Below, in pieces: positions 1 to 7,782 of a stretch of 21,810 nt of DNA (position 1 is the stretch's first letter; the number at the start of each line of letters is the position of its first letter). Below the pieces are notes generated by a model, which saw only the letters and a list, made by a program, of their open reading frames with translations, did not search any database and was not told where the DNA came from. The stretch is from a virus, in the IMG/VR virus record IMGVR_UViG_3300046517_002942, positions 1 through 21,810 of that record. One strand, written 5' to 3'. The translations under genes and the position numbers were made by a program.

Positions 1-295
1 CGGCGCATGCCGATATCGTGAAGGGTCCGTTTGTCGCACCACCCGTACTTAGTGAAAATCCATTCGTAAAAGTGTCGTCTAGATATCCTGTAAAAACAAT
101 ATCGGAAGTTACCCACGCGCTAGAAAAAACCAAAGCTCCGGGCGTTAAACTGCCGCGTGTTTGTTGTCCTGGTGGCAACGTGGGGTCTTCCAAATTGTTA
201 CAGGAAATGTTTTGTGATACCACACCTCCGACAGACATACTCACTGGCAAGCGAAATAGTCCGTCTCTAAAAATTATATTGCTTGTTCCTATCAT
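1..295 (-). CDS. Unidentified protein at the distal end of the tail operon, cut by the window edge
   Basis: Reading the minus strand from ATG at 293-295 gives 98 codons without a stop up to the window edge, so the C-terminus is missing. An AGGAG Shine-Dalgarno at 303-307 sits 7 bases before the start, inside the end of the fibre gene, and only 2 bases separate the two genes. The visible part begins MIGTSNIIFRDGLF and is rich in Gly, Ser, Thr and Asn, without a signal peptide, membrane helix or catalytic motif. The composition suits a beta-rich virion or receptor-binding protein. Its place after the tail fibre suggests a second tail-tip or fibre-associated protein, or the first gene of a later cassette. 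No family was recognised and the role is inferred only from position. Confidence 0.7.
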   Translation of the reverse strand, partial: MIGTSNIIFRDGLFRLPVSMSVGGVVSQNISCNNLEDPTLPPGQQTRGSLTPGALVFSSAWVTSDIVFTGYLDDTFTNGFSLSTGGATNGPFTISACA

Positions 296-297
296 CT

Positions 298-1293
298 TTA
301 AGCTCCTAAATATTCAATTTGGCCTGTAAAAGCGGTTAAACCGGTCGAAATTACAGTAAAAGTTCCGAAGAAAGACACCGCTTGAGATGCAGTTAAAAAA
401 GCTGTTATGGAGCCATTCAAAACAGTGTCAGCAGTGCTGGCTTGAGTGCTATTTAGATAAGTCTGAACGAGCCTGTTTTGGATAACATTATTCAAAGCCC
501 AGGTTAATATAAAATTACAATTCGATATAAAAGCACCAGACATGATTAAAGTTGGGATTACAGTTATTCGATAAAATCCTGAAAATGGAATGATAAACTG
601 CGAATTTGCCAAATCTACAATTGAAAAAGGATCATAGTTAACAGTTGTAAATGGGATTTTTGTTGTAATACCCGCCGGGATATTTGTAGGACCGCGTGAA
701 ACAGAAGCGCCAATAAAATTCGTTGTTCTTAAGGTGGGATTTTGTATTATCCATCGCACCCCATCAAATATTAGGCTATAAATTCCCGCCGCAGTTATTT
801 CACGAGCTCTTAATGCTTGAAATCCACTGATTGTTTGTAAGACAACATCTTGTGCAAGACCACCATCTATTTGAATTGTAACAGGCCCGGTGTTCGTCGC
901 ATTTGCAGTTACTTGGAGTTCAGTGCCTGCAATTAGTGTGGGATATAAAGGGGATGTTGTTATTACCAGATTATTTCCAGTTCCAGTCGAGGTGAAATTT
1001 ATAGCGATATTTTGTCGACGAAAATTCGATAAGGCATAAACCGTGGCCGTGTTCATATCAGCAGTTAAAAGAGTGTCAGACACATCCACAGGCTGATTAT
1101 CAGCGATAAACTGTGCAAAGCCGCTGGCCACTGCCGCTGATTGTTTAACACTTTTGTTAACGAGTTTGCTTTGTGCGATGGTGAACGCTGTATTGCCCTG
1201 CGTACGATCTGTAGTCGCTAAATATTCGGCATCGGTTAATAGGTTCGTGCCAGTATTCGTTTCACAAAAATTTAAGATCGTATTTGCGGCCAT
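298..1293 (-). CDS. Tail fibre protein with C1q/TNF-like C-terminal domain
   Basis: This is a 331-aa tail fibre or receptor-binding protein. Residues 1-75 match the N-terminal pattern of phage fibres that attach to the baseplate (LLTDAEYL, then SKLVNKSVKQ and AQFIADN). Residues about 105-188 look like the usual fibre mid-domain, with NTGPVTIQIDGG and FDGVRWIIQNP. Residues about 190-331 read as a C1q/TNF-like beta sandwich: an IPAGITTKIPF strand, FIIPFSGFYRITV, alternating hydrophobic strands, and a hydrophobic end. Such domains trimerise and bind surface ligands. A Shine-Dalgarno AGGAAC precedes the ATG by 5 bases. The gene lies 8 bases downstream of the DUF2612 gene, the normal place for a fibre. 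The fibre role is well supported; the C1q-like assignment rests on pattern reading only. Confidence 0.8.
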   Translation of the reverse strand: MAANTILNFCETNTGTNLLTDAEYLATTDRTQGNTAFTIAQSKLVNKSVKQSAAVASGFAQFIADNQPVDVSDTLLTADMNTATVYALSNFRRQNIAINFTSTGTGNNLVITTSPLYPTLIAGTELQVTANATNTGPVTIQIDGGLAQDVVLQTISGFQALRAREITAAGIYSLIFDGVRWIIQNPTLRTTNFIGASVSRGPTNIPAGITTKIPFTTVNYDPFSIVDLANSQFIIPFSGFYRITVIPTLIMSGAFISNCNFILTWALNNVIQNRLVQTYLNSTQASTADTVLNGSITAFLTASQAVSFFGTFTVISTGLTAFTGQIEYLGA

Positions 1294-1301
1294 TTTAGTT
1301 C

Positions 1302-1958
1302 CTATGGACTTGCTAGTAGAAGAATATCATTCTCTGACACAAGATCAATGTCGTTTTCTGACACAAGCTGTGGAGAAGGTGGTATGGGAATAACATCGTA
1401 ATTAATGCGCACTCCCGCCGGTTTCACCAAAATTAAACCTGAAGTAATTATTTTCAGGTCAAGCACGCCCATGCTTCCTTCCATGAGTTGCACGGTCATC
1501 GACATGTCCTGATTATCCAAGACGTAAATCGGGGTTGTTGGGGTGACAAAAGCATCAAAAATCGCATAGATGCTAGCCATATCTCCCTTCCAAATATTTG
1601 ATAGCACTTTTGACTTTAAAAGTCTTCGATAAGTGTCATCATCGAGAATGACCTGTTCATTATCTGGGTCCCCAATTCCTCTCCAAACGCCATTATCCCA
1701 CCCTTTGGGGACGCTTAGGTCCCAAGTGAAGTAAATCTGTTCAACAAGAATCGACACCGCTCTCGACTGGCCGATCCATTCTCCGACAGTATCGAGCTGC
1801 TTTCCTATAGCAAAATCGAGATCAAATTCCGTTATCAAAGAGAATAACACGCTTTGAATGTCAACGCATGCGGAAGCATATAAATCAACAAATGCCGTGA
1901 ATTTGGGCTTATCTATATGTTGACTAGCTATCCGAGAAAGATATCTTTCCGTCGTCAT
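1302..1958 (-). CDS. DUF2612 family baseplate/tail protein
   Basis: This 218-aa protein matches DUF2612, found directly after baseplate J in many small myophages. It occupies the position of P2 gpI or Mu gp48 and probably links the baseplate wedge to the fibre. Recognisable parts are LDTVGEWIGQSR at residues 55-66, the aromatic stretch YFTWD...GWDNGVWRGIGDP at 76-98, and DDDTYRRLLKSKVLSNIWKG at 106-125. The start overlaps the stop of the baseplate J gene as ATGA (1955-1958), so translation is probably coupled. The C-terminal tail is odd: after a proline-rich linker (PIPPSP) it contains two back-to-back copies of an 8-residue unit, LVSENDI plus one residue, at residues 198-213. The molecular role is inferred from position. 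Confidence 0.85.
   Translation of the reverse strand: MTTERYLSRIASQHIDKPKFTAFVDLYASACVDIQSVLFSLITEFDLDFAIGKQLDTVGEWIGQSRAVSILVEQIYFTWDLSVPKGWDNGVWRGIGDPDNEQVILDDDTYRRLLKSKVLSNIWKGDMASIYAIFDAFVTPTTPIYVLDNQDMSMTVQLMEGSMGVLDLKIITSGLILVKPAGVRINYDVIPIPPSPQLVSENDIDLVSENDILLLASP
1320..1367 (-). repeat. Two tandem 24-bp coding repeats at the end of the DUF2612 gene
   Basis: Two adjacent 24-base units each encode LVSENDI followed by D or L. On the minus strand both start CTTGTGTCAGA and then diverge at several positions, including synonymous third positions (GAC/GAT, AAC/AAT). The protein repeat therefore seems to have been kept while the DNA drifted. Confidence 0.8.
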
Positions 1959-3130
1959 GTGACAATCACCTGCACATTTGCCGGGTCACAAGTGGCGCTT
2001 TGCTTGAAACTTAAGAGAATATCCGCAGTGCTAAAAGGATTAGGTGGAATTCTCGCCAAAATGGAAGTGCTATTATATGTTGTCCCCTCTAGATCATTAT
2101 AAAGATTTGCCGGCGCGCACAATTTTGAATTGTAAACAGATTCGCCAATATCCAAACCGTTTATATAGGCGGCGACCGCATTCTGTATAGATGTGGTCGT
2201 AGAAGCTAAAAAACCCGGGAGTGCTGTGATATTTACTTGCACATCAATCTCAACCAACTCAGGCTCAAAAAAGTTCACGATCGTGATTACACCGCGAGAA
2301 TCGGTCGTCGTGACAGGGATATCTCCATATGTAGAAACTCCTGGCGATTTCTTCTGCGCGATCGTATCTCCAATCTGCTGTGTATCTCCACCATCAACAA
2401 CACATGAAATCGAGTGAGGGGGTAATCCTAAAGAATCCGTTACATTCGTATCATTTTGATAAACTTTAACCCTCTTCACGGAATCTAAAGATGCTAAGCC
2501 TCCAGCTATTCCATCCAAAACGGTTAAGTTAGGAATCATCGTAGATATTGTTTGACGAGCACGTAAATGTGCATCCGATTCGACATTGTTTCCCGGTATC
2601 GAGTCGAGAACATTATTTACAGATTGCCACCCATTTGTGGGTGTCGCAATCTTAGTGATCGTTCCGGCCGCCGATCTTATATCACCTTCTACTTGAGCAA
2701 AAGCTGTGGCTACAATGTCTCCGGTGATAGGGATGGTAACGATGGCCGGCAGAAGCCATTTTTGTCCCAAAATATCTTGGGCGATACCATTGATGATAGT
2801 AGTGCCTGCACCACCTATAATCGTTAGATTTACTTGTGAAAAATTACCACTATGCCTTTTAATTCCATTAATTTTTACATTTCTATCGAGAGCATCTGAT
2901 AATGCAAACTGCGAAGAATATGCGTTATAAGTCATGACGGCCACTTGCATGGTGTCATAAATCGCGGAAGTTATTATCGCTGTACTTTCACCATCCTGAG
3001 AATCTGCATCTAAATTAATGTCATTTCCAAAGATGTCCCTCAATTGACTTTGTATCTGAGCTAAAAGAGTAGGGTAATCGGGATAATTTATTCCGGTGGA
3101 ATCAATAAAAAAAAGATTTGATATTGACAT
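1955..3130 (-). CDS. Baseplate J-like protein (baseplate wedge)
   Basis: This 391-aa protein is the gpJ-type wedge subunit that surrounds the hub and changes shape when the tail contracts. The N-terminus (TGINYPDYPTLLAQIQSQLRD at about residues 13-33, then DADSQDGESTAI) is the typical start of the family. The central section contains GNNVESDAHLRARQ at about 180-193, which corresponds to the conserved E(S/T)D..LR.R motif of baseplate J proteins. The C-terminal part carries the usual alternating strands and the INGLDIGESVYNSKLCA segment. Length is normal for the Mu/Pam3-type family. The start overlaps the stop of the gp25-like gene by one base (TAATG), and its own stop overlaps the DUF2612 start (ATGA). 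Confidence 0.93.
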   Translation of the reverse strand: MSISNLFFIDSTGINYPDYPTLLAQIQSQLRDIFGNDINLDADSQDGESTAIITSAIYDTMQVAVMTYNAYSSQFALSDALDRNVKINGIKRHSGNFSQVNLTIIGGAGTTIINGIAQDILGQKWLLPAIVTIPITGDIVATAFAQVEGDIRSAAGTITKIATPTNGWQSVNNVLDSIPGNNVESDAHLRARQTISTMIPNLTVLDGIAGGLASLDSVKRVKVYQNDTNVTDSLGLPPHSISCVVDGGDTQQIGDTIAQKKSPGVSTYGDIPVTTTDSRGVITIVNFFEPELVEIDVQVNITALPGFLASTTTSIQNAVAAYINGLDIGESVYNSKLCAPANLYNDLEGTTYNSTSILARIPPNPFSTADILLSFKQSATCDPANVQVIVT

Positions 3131-3483
3131 TAGATTATACCCGTTAACGTTGATGTTCCAAAAATTGTATCTACTTCACCGATTATGTTTGCTGTTCTGC
3201 GATTTTCATCAATTATTACTTCCAAAGAAATAATTTCTGTGACACCGGGGGTTGCAATTATTCTTGTCCTGATTGCAGGCTCTATGGTCGCTCTTTTTCC
3301 CACACCCAGAACAGCTTGTGAGTAAGGTGTTCCTTCTGTCTCATCAAGGAACCACTCCCCCACCCATAATCTTAACCGTGTCAAAATCGATTGCGCAACC
3401 GCCTCTGGCGTGTCTATGTAGAAATCGATCAAACCATTTCCAAAAGACATATCGCCATCTTCGTCTAGCTTTCGATATCGCAT
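3130..3483 (-). CDS. gp25/gpW-like baseplate wedge protein
   Basis: This 117-aa protein is a small wedge protein of the T4 gp25 / P2 gpW / Mu gp46 group, which connects the sheath to the baseplate. Signature regions are MRYRKLDEDGDMSFGNG at the N-terminus, AVAQSILTRLRLWVGEWFLD at residues 29-48, and GTPYSQAVLG, followed by the R.RI..TPGV segment. The family contains an EPR-like core motif; here IEPAIRTRI at about 68-76 occupies that place. The ribosome site is weak (GAGA a few bases before the ATG), and the gene starts 8 bases after the spike gene stop. Size and position between spike and baseplate J match the family. Confidence 0.9.
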   Translation of the reverse strand: MRYRKLDEDGDMSFGNGLIDFYIDTPEAVAQSILTRLRLWVGEWFLDETEGTPYSQAVLGVGKRATIEPAIRTRIIATPGVTEIISLEVIIDENRRTANIIGEVDTIFGTSTLTGII

Positions 3484-3491
3484 AAGTGTCT

Positions 3492-4148
3492 CTAGGAGGG
3501 TGGAAGTGTGAAACCTGAGCCTGGAACTATACCACCATGCACGTGGTTTGCAAAAATTATCCCGTCGATTTTTAAACCTCCGGTGACCGAGGTGGGGCCT
3601 TGCAACAAAATCTCAGGAGAATTAATTTCAACCGAAGATGTTGAAATAAGTCTTATTTTTCCTGTTGAATCTATTTCTATAAAAGAATCGCCCGACTCAT
3701 TTCTAATCTGAACAGAATCGGAACTCACACCGGTTAGCTTTTTTGGCTGACTGGTGGGCGCTAAAATTGCAAAGCCGTCAGAAAGATCGTGCAAGCGCTG
3801 TTCAACTTGAACACCCACCCCACCAGACTGCCACCATGAATCAATGCAGCGTGATGAAAAGACAATCAAGACTTCATCATCAGCTTGTACAGGCAATGTT
3901 AATGCAAATCCGCCACCGCGTGGGAAGATAATCGGCACGTTGATTAAAATCGGCAGAGTGATATTTGATGTGTTGTTGTCCTTATCCCTAACGACAGCTT
4001 GGATGGCAGGCTGTGCCGAAAGCGTCTGCGCATCTAGATCAACGTCTACAACAAGGGCTGGCAGTGCCGTCCACATCTTCGCTTGCTGGGTCTCTAGAGC
4101 CTCCCTAAGACCCAACTCTTGATCATCCAATCGTTCTTCTCTTCTCAT
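3492..4148 (-). CDS. Baseplate central spike protein (gp138/gpV-like) with HxH tip
   Basis: This 218-aa protein is the membrane-piercing spike. Residues about 25-130 form the OB-fold domain that sits on the hub, including LPILINVPIIFPRGGGFALT and VQADDEVLIVFSSRCIDSWW. Residues about 145-195 are a short beta-helix with repeated strands (SDSVQIRN, SFIEIDSTGKIRLIS, SSVEINSPEILLQGP). The end, FANHVHGGIVPGSGFTLPP, contains H202-V-H204. In P2 gpV and phi92 gp138 an HxH motif at this place binds an iron ion at the tip apex. No lysozyme domain is present. The start overlaps the hub gene stop as ATGA (4145-4148). Confidence 0.92.
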   Translation of the reverse strand: MRREERLDDQELGLREALETQQAKMWTALPALVVDVDLDAQTLSAQPAIQAVVRDKDNNTSNITLPILINVPIIFPRGGGFALTLPVQADDEVLIVFSSRCIDSWWQSGGVGVQVEQRLHDLSDGFAILAPTSQPKKLTGVSSDSVQIRNESGDSFIEIDSTGKIRLISTSSVEINSPEILLQGPTSVTGGLKIDGIIFANHVHGGIVPGSGFTLPPS

Positions 4149-5053
4149 GAGCTCGACACCTTTTCCCCATCTTTTGCACTTTCATCTACAGCGAGACAAA
4201 CCATCTTTGTGTACCACTCCAGCCCAAAAGTGTCTCCCACATACGATAGCGAGATTATTCTGTATATTCCATCTGAAGCTAGTGGCAATGGTTGTTTGTC
4301 AGGATCCTCAGATGTAGATCCTGAAATCAAACCCTCATCAAGTGATATTTTTGCATTGATTATTAGTAGAGGGTTTAACAAAGATGTTGCTTCTACCCCC
4401 GCATTAGTTTGTATTGGCAATCCAATCAATCCCGTTCGACTATTTAAAACCACCGCTTGCGATGGAAGTAAAGATGTCCTTTTTAGAAACTGCACTTTTT
4501 TATCTTGCACGCTCCATGTAGATTCACTCGTCAACGCACTCTGTCTCAAATAATCTCGGCTCATGCCAAATAAAACTTTTCCCCGTGGAAGTGATACATC
4601 TACTGGATCTTCAATGTATCCGGGCTCAACACCTAATCCTGTCATAGAGGAAATTGTCGTATTGATTTGATCTCTTATGGTCGAACCACTCGAAAGTGTC
4701 TTATTTACCACAGCGAAATTATATGCCTCATCTCCATCACCCGCAAAAATTTCTATGTATTTATCTGTGGCATTTTCTTTTCCGAATTTTATATCCTTGA
4801 TGTTGCCACTAAAAATCACACCAAAATTGCTTTTATATCCACCTTGTAACACAATCGATGTAAATTCGTTTTGGATTTGCTTTTGTGTTGCATCGCTTAG
4901 ATTGTAAACGCGAGTGATTAATGAATTCGGCGTTTGATCACTGGTTTTTTTGACATTAAAAACTACCCGTAATGCAGACAGATCAAGGCCATTTCCTTCG
5001 GAATTCTGAACAATCAAACTGCAATATCTCAAATATTGTGAATCGTTGGACAT
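4145..5053 (-). CDS. Baseplate hub protein (gpD/gp44-like)
   Basis: This 302-aa protein probably forms the trimeric hub joining the tail tube to the spike. It begins QYLRYCSLIVQNSEGNGLDLS and continues with LRVVFNVKKTSDQTPN and LITRVYNLSD at residues about 28-53, the usual opening beta barrel of hub proteins in small myophages. It then has a GDGDEAYNFAVVNKTLSSG segment at about 104-122. Hubs have four beta-rich domains and no catalytic residues, which agrees with what can be read here. The gene lies between the plug gene (3-base gap) and the spike gene (ATGA overlap), exactly where Mu gp44-type hubs sit. The C-terminus is polar and probably flexible (ESAKDGEKVSSS). Confidence 0.85.
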   Translation of the reverse strand: MSNDSQYLRYCSLIVQNSEGNGLDLSALRVVFNVKKTSDQTPNSLITRVYNLSDATQKQIQNEFTSIVLQGGYKSNFGVIFSGNIKDIKFGKENATDKYIEIFAGDGDEAYNFAVVNKTLSSGSTIRDQINTTISSMTGLGVEPGYIEDPVDVSLPRGKVLFGMSRDYLRQSALTSESTWSVQDKKVQFLKRTSLLPSQAVVLNSRTGLIGLPIQTNAGVEATSLLNPLLIINAKISLDEGLISGSTSEDPDKQPLPLASDGIYRIISLSYVGDTFGLEWYTKMVCLAVDESAKDGEKVSSS

Positions 5054-5056
5054 ATT

Positions 5057-5380
5057 TTAAGTTTCCGTCACATAATAAAGATTTGAGTTTGTGCCTAGAT
5101 TGTCTTGTGTTGGGATATCATCAGCATTTCCATCTGTGAAACACAATAAAGATCCTGGCAAAATATTATTGTATTTGAACTGAGAAATTAGATCTGTACC
5201 TGTTACTAAAGGAACAAAGGTATAAACCGACTGTTGAGTACTTGGATCTTGAAACCCTAACTCCCATGCTGGCATAAACTGGTTCCACCGAGTGATAAAT
5301 GTCAACGATTTACCGCTCAATGAAATGTTGAATTTTTGAGAAGTGTTTGTTAGTGGTATTCTAAAAACTTGAGTCGCCAT
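5057..5380 (-). CDS. Baseplate plug-like protein (Pam3 gp18 type)
   Basis: This is a 107-aa beta-rich protein. It resembles the small baseplate plug of cyanophage Pam3: it opens FRIPLTNTSQKFNISLSGKS, has paired aromatic strands (FITRWNQ, AWELGFQD), then LVTGTDLISQFKYNN and LPGSLLCFTDGN. Such proteins fill the hub channel below the tail tube. A Shine-Dalgarno AAGGTG precedes the ATG, and the gene starts 8 bases after the preceding gene. The family assignment rests on pattern and on the order Dit-like, plug, hub, spike. If it is wrong, it would still be a small baseplate component. Confidence 0.75.
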   Translation of the reverse strand: MATQVFRIPLTNTSQKFNISLSGKSLTFITRWNQFMPAWELGFQDPSTQQSVYTFVPLVTGTDLISQFKYNNILPGSLLCFTDGNADDIPTQDNLGTNSNLYYVTET

Positions 5381-5388
5381 TCTACACC

Positions 5389-5934
5389 TTATCTAATTGA
5401 AGTTAAGATCCCTAGGGTTGTTTTTTTCTGCTCTTGAGTTGCCGGCAACGCTGATTTTTGCCCCGCGTTATCAATCGACCCCGTCTCATTAGGATTTTTT
5501 TGCTGACTCTTTGGTGCCACTGATGTCGTTGTGACTTCCAGCTGCACCAATCTGATTTGTCTTAGCCGCACGCTTATACTTAAGACATTTTCTGTTTTTT
5601 TATCTGTGTCGACTTTTAAGGATTGCATTAGCATATTGCTATATGAACGTTTCCCCGTTGTTACAGCAAACGGTTGTCGACTCGCTTGTAAATCCAATAA
5701 ATTTTGATAAATTTCATCCAAACTGCTTGTAAAATCGGGCGCGAAAGATGCTTGTATTAAAAGTTCCGGGGGCCTAACAAAACAATGATCCGTTATTGAA
5801 GCACCTTCTTGCACGGGGTGATCCGTAATTTCTAAATCGTCTGTCGACACTTCCTCAACGGTCAACTGGGCAGTAAAAGACCCTATAGATCTTTTAGGTG
5901 TAAAAGTTACGTAAGGGAGGTTGAATATGCTCAT
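5389..5934 (-). CDS. Dit-like tail/baseplate protein
   Basis: This is a 181-aa protein directly after the tape measure, where myophages place the protein that caps the tail tube and starts the baseplate. Residues about 10-130 read as the Dit-like N-terminal domain: GSFTAQLTVEE, the charged EITDHPVQEGASITDHCF at about 35-52, then PPELLIQASFAPDF and the helix LDEIYQNLLDLQASRQPF leading to a strand pair, SYSNMLMQSLKVDTD. The C-terminal 45 residues are polar and low in structure (KSQQKNPNETGS, then TQEQKKTT). The start overlaps the tape-measure stop as ATGA (5931-5934). It may act like a LysM/gp53-type adaptor, although no LysM motif is visible. Confidence 0.8.
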   Translation of the reverse strand: MSIFNLPYVTFTPKRSIGSFTAQLTVEEVSTDDLEITDHPVQEGASITDHCFVRPPELLIQASFAPDFTSSLDEIYQNLLDLQASRQPFAVTTGKRSYSNMLMQSLKVDTDKKTENVLSISVRLRQIRLVQLEVTTTSVAPKSQQKNPNETGSIDNAGQKSALPATQEQKKTTLGILTSIR

Positions 5935-7565
5935 CTAACAGCTCCCGCAAAATTCCTTGTCAAATCTGCATTTAATCTGCTTTGTTCTTTGTAAATGGCC
6001 TTCGCTGTCTCTTGGGGCGAATTAGAACCGTTAACAGTTATTTTTACATCTTGATTCACAGATTGATTTACAGAGGATGAAGATCCACCTTGCAGCAAAG
6101 GTGTGCTTCCGAAGCTAGTCAATCTTCTTGTTGATCCGGCAAAAGCATCCCTGGAAATCTTTGCTGCACCTGTGTCATCTACATCGAATTTTATCTTTAC
6201 ATTGTCTACAACCCTACTTATTACATCACCCAATTTTTGAAAACCTGCAGTCATCCATGTAAAAAATGGTGCGAACCAATCTTTTACTTTTTGCCAATTT
6301 TTTATAAGAAAATAAGCTGCGGTTGATAAGGCGGCAACGGCTGCTACCCAAAGACCAATTGGATTTGCAAGTAACATCACTATGCGAAAAGCTGCCATTG
6401 CTCTGGTTGCTAAAACAATGGCTGATTTAAATGTGGCAACCGCCGCTGCTGCCGCGAGAATTCCAACACGAAATGCGACAATAGAAATTCCCAACGCTAA
6501 CAAAACCTTATTAAAACCCCAACCCCAGTTGATTGCGGATTTCAACCCTTCATTGTAACCTTGAAAATCATCGATCAATAGCGCTAGTACTAACCCAAGT
6601 AAGATTAAACGACCTACGGGTGATGCAAGAAAAACTGCGTTCAGGATTTTCCATGCAGCAACGGCCGCAAGAATATACCCAGCCCATCCACTTGTTGCCT
6701 CATTAATTTTTTGAAAAATGTCAATTAAATTTTTTGACCACTCAATAACTCTTTTTGCTAATGTGAAAAAAGCTTCCGTCAAAGTAAGCAATATTTTTAA
6801 AATAGGAGTTATTGTTTGAATTATTTTTTTTGAATTTTCGATCATCAATTTTCGCAGTGTCTCTATTCCTTCCTTCAATTCAGGAATAAATTGTAGTGCG
6901 ATAGATTGTTTTAATGTGTTAAAAACAAATGACAATTTGTGGATTGAATCAATAAACTCTGCTGAAGATTTACCGGCAGCTTCCGAATTTAACCCAACAT
7001 CAGAATATAACCGATTAAATTCGTTTCGTATTTCGCTCACGTCATGAGTTAATGATGCTGCCAAACTAGAATCAATCCCTAGTCGTGAAAGTATGGCGTT
7101 TTTTTCGCTGGCAGAAACATTTTTTATTCTTTTACCAATTTCCCCCAAAATTTCTTCTGTTGTTTTCAAGTCTCCATTCTGTTTCTTTGCACTTAGACCT
7201 AAGGCTTTGAAAGTTGCCGCTCCCCGTCCAAGACCTACGGACGCTTCACCAAGGATTCGACTTAAATTGTGTAAAGATGAATTTGCTGCATCAACACTAC
7301 TTCCTGTCAGAGATGCAATATATCCAAATTCTTGAATAGTTTTTATGGGTACATTGATTTGTTTTGATAGATCATGAAGTCTGTTGAAATTGCTTGCGAC
7401 ACTGGCTACAAATCCTGTTGTGATCGCTTTGACAGCAACTAAAGCTGCACCAATTTTCAGAACAGCTTTAGTTGCATTTTGAATATCGGATTTAAATTTG
7501 TTTAGACCTGCCGCGTCTGTTCTAAACCCAAGGGAGACTAGAAATTCTTTTATTGTTTCAGCCAT
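5931..7565 (-). CDS. Tail tape measure protein
   Basis: This 544-aa protein sets tail length and probably helps DNA leave the virion. Residues 1-60 are the Mu-type start (FLVSLGFRTDAAGLNKFKSD then a hydrophobic helix). Residues about 75-240 are largely helical. Residues about 294-335 and 354-421 contain long hydrophobic stretches (YILAAVAAWKILNAVFLAS, VAAVAALSTAAYFLI) that could cross the host inner membrane. The C-terminus (about 497-544) has the family's end, VKITVNGSNSPQETAKAIYK. It is short for a tape measure. At about 1.5 angstroms per residue, the general rule, the tail would be roughly 80 nm. A GAGGTG Shine-Dalgarno lies just before the ATG, inside the frameshift extension of the chaperone gene. 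Confidence 0.93.
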   Translation of the reverse strand: MAETIKEFLVSLGFRTDAAGLNKFKSDIQNATKAVLKIGAALVAVKAITTGFVASVASNFNRLHDLSKQINVPIKTIQEFGYIASLTGSSVDAANSSLHNLSRILGEASVGLGRGAATFKALGLSAKKQNGDLKTTEEILGEIGKRIKNVSASEKNAILSRLGIDSSLAASLTHDVSEIRNEFNRLYSDVGLNSEAAGKSSAEFIDSIHKLSFVFNTLKQSIALQFIPELKEGIETLRKLMIENSKKIIQTITPILKILLTLTEAFFTLAKRVIEWSKNLIDIFQKINEATSGWAGYILAAVAAWKILNAVFLASPVGRLILLGLVLALLIDDFQGYNEGLKSAINWGWGFNKVLLALGISIVAFRVGILAAAAAVATFKSAIVLATRAMAAFRIVMLLANPIGLWVAAVAALSTAAYFLIKNWQKVKDWFAPFFTWMTAGFQKLGDVISRVVDNVKIKFDVDDTGAAKISRDAFAGSTRRLTSFGSTPLLQGGSSSSVNQSVNQDVKITVNGSNSPQETAKAIYKEQSRLNADLTRNFAGAVR

Positions 7566-7782
7566 TTTTCACCTCGGAATATCTTCGCTCGTTCTCCTCC
7601 ATAACATCAAGCGCGTCATTCATCAAAGCAAAATCAGCGAGTGATAGTTTTCCATCGATCAAACTTTCATAGCGACATAGACCCTTTATTATAGGCCTCA
7701 TCAACCAGTCTTCATCATTAGGTAAAGAAACCAGCTTTATATTTGTCGTTATTTCTTTTCGGGAAAATTCGACTGGAGATCT
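7558..7782 (-). CDS. Minus-one frameshift extension of the tail assembly chaperone (E'-like)
   Basis: In the -1 frame relative to the chaperone gene, 74 codons are open from 7782 to the TGA at 7558-7560. They have no plausible ribosome site of their own near the 5' end. The encoded segment contains WLMRPIIKGLCRYESLIDG, then LSLADFALMNDALDV and EENE, the pattern of the C-terminal domain of frameshifted tail chaperones in related myophages. The stop overlaps the first codons of the tape-measure gene by 8 bases. The complete long form would run 8159-7782, slip, and continue 7782-7558, giving 200 aa. As in P2 E/E' and lambda G/GT, the long form should be the minor product and should bring the tape measure to the tube subunits. 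Confidence 0.85.
   Translation of the reverse strand, partial: RSPVEFSRKEITTNIKLVSLPNDEDWLMRPIIKGLCRYESLIDGKLSLADFALMNDALDVMEENERRYSEVKNG

Noticed and set aside
18-329. A plus-strand 103-codon frame at the left edge
   Set aside because: It is antisense to the coupled minus-strand frame that has a good Shine-Dalgarno and follows the fibre gene.
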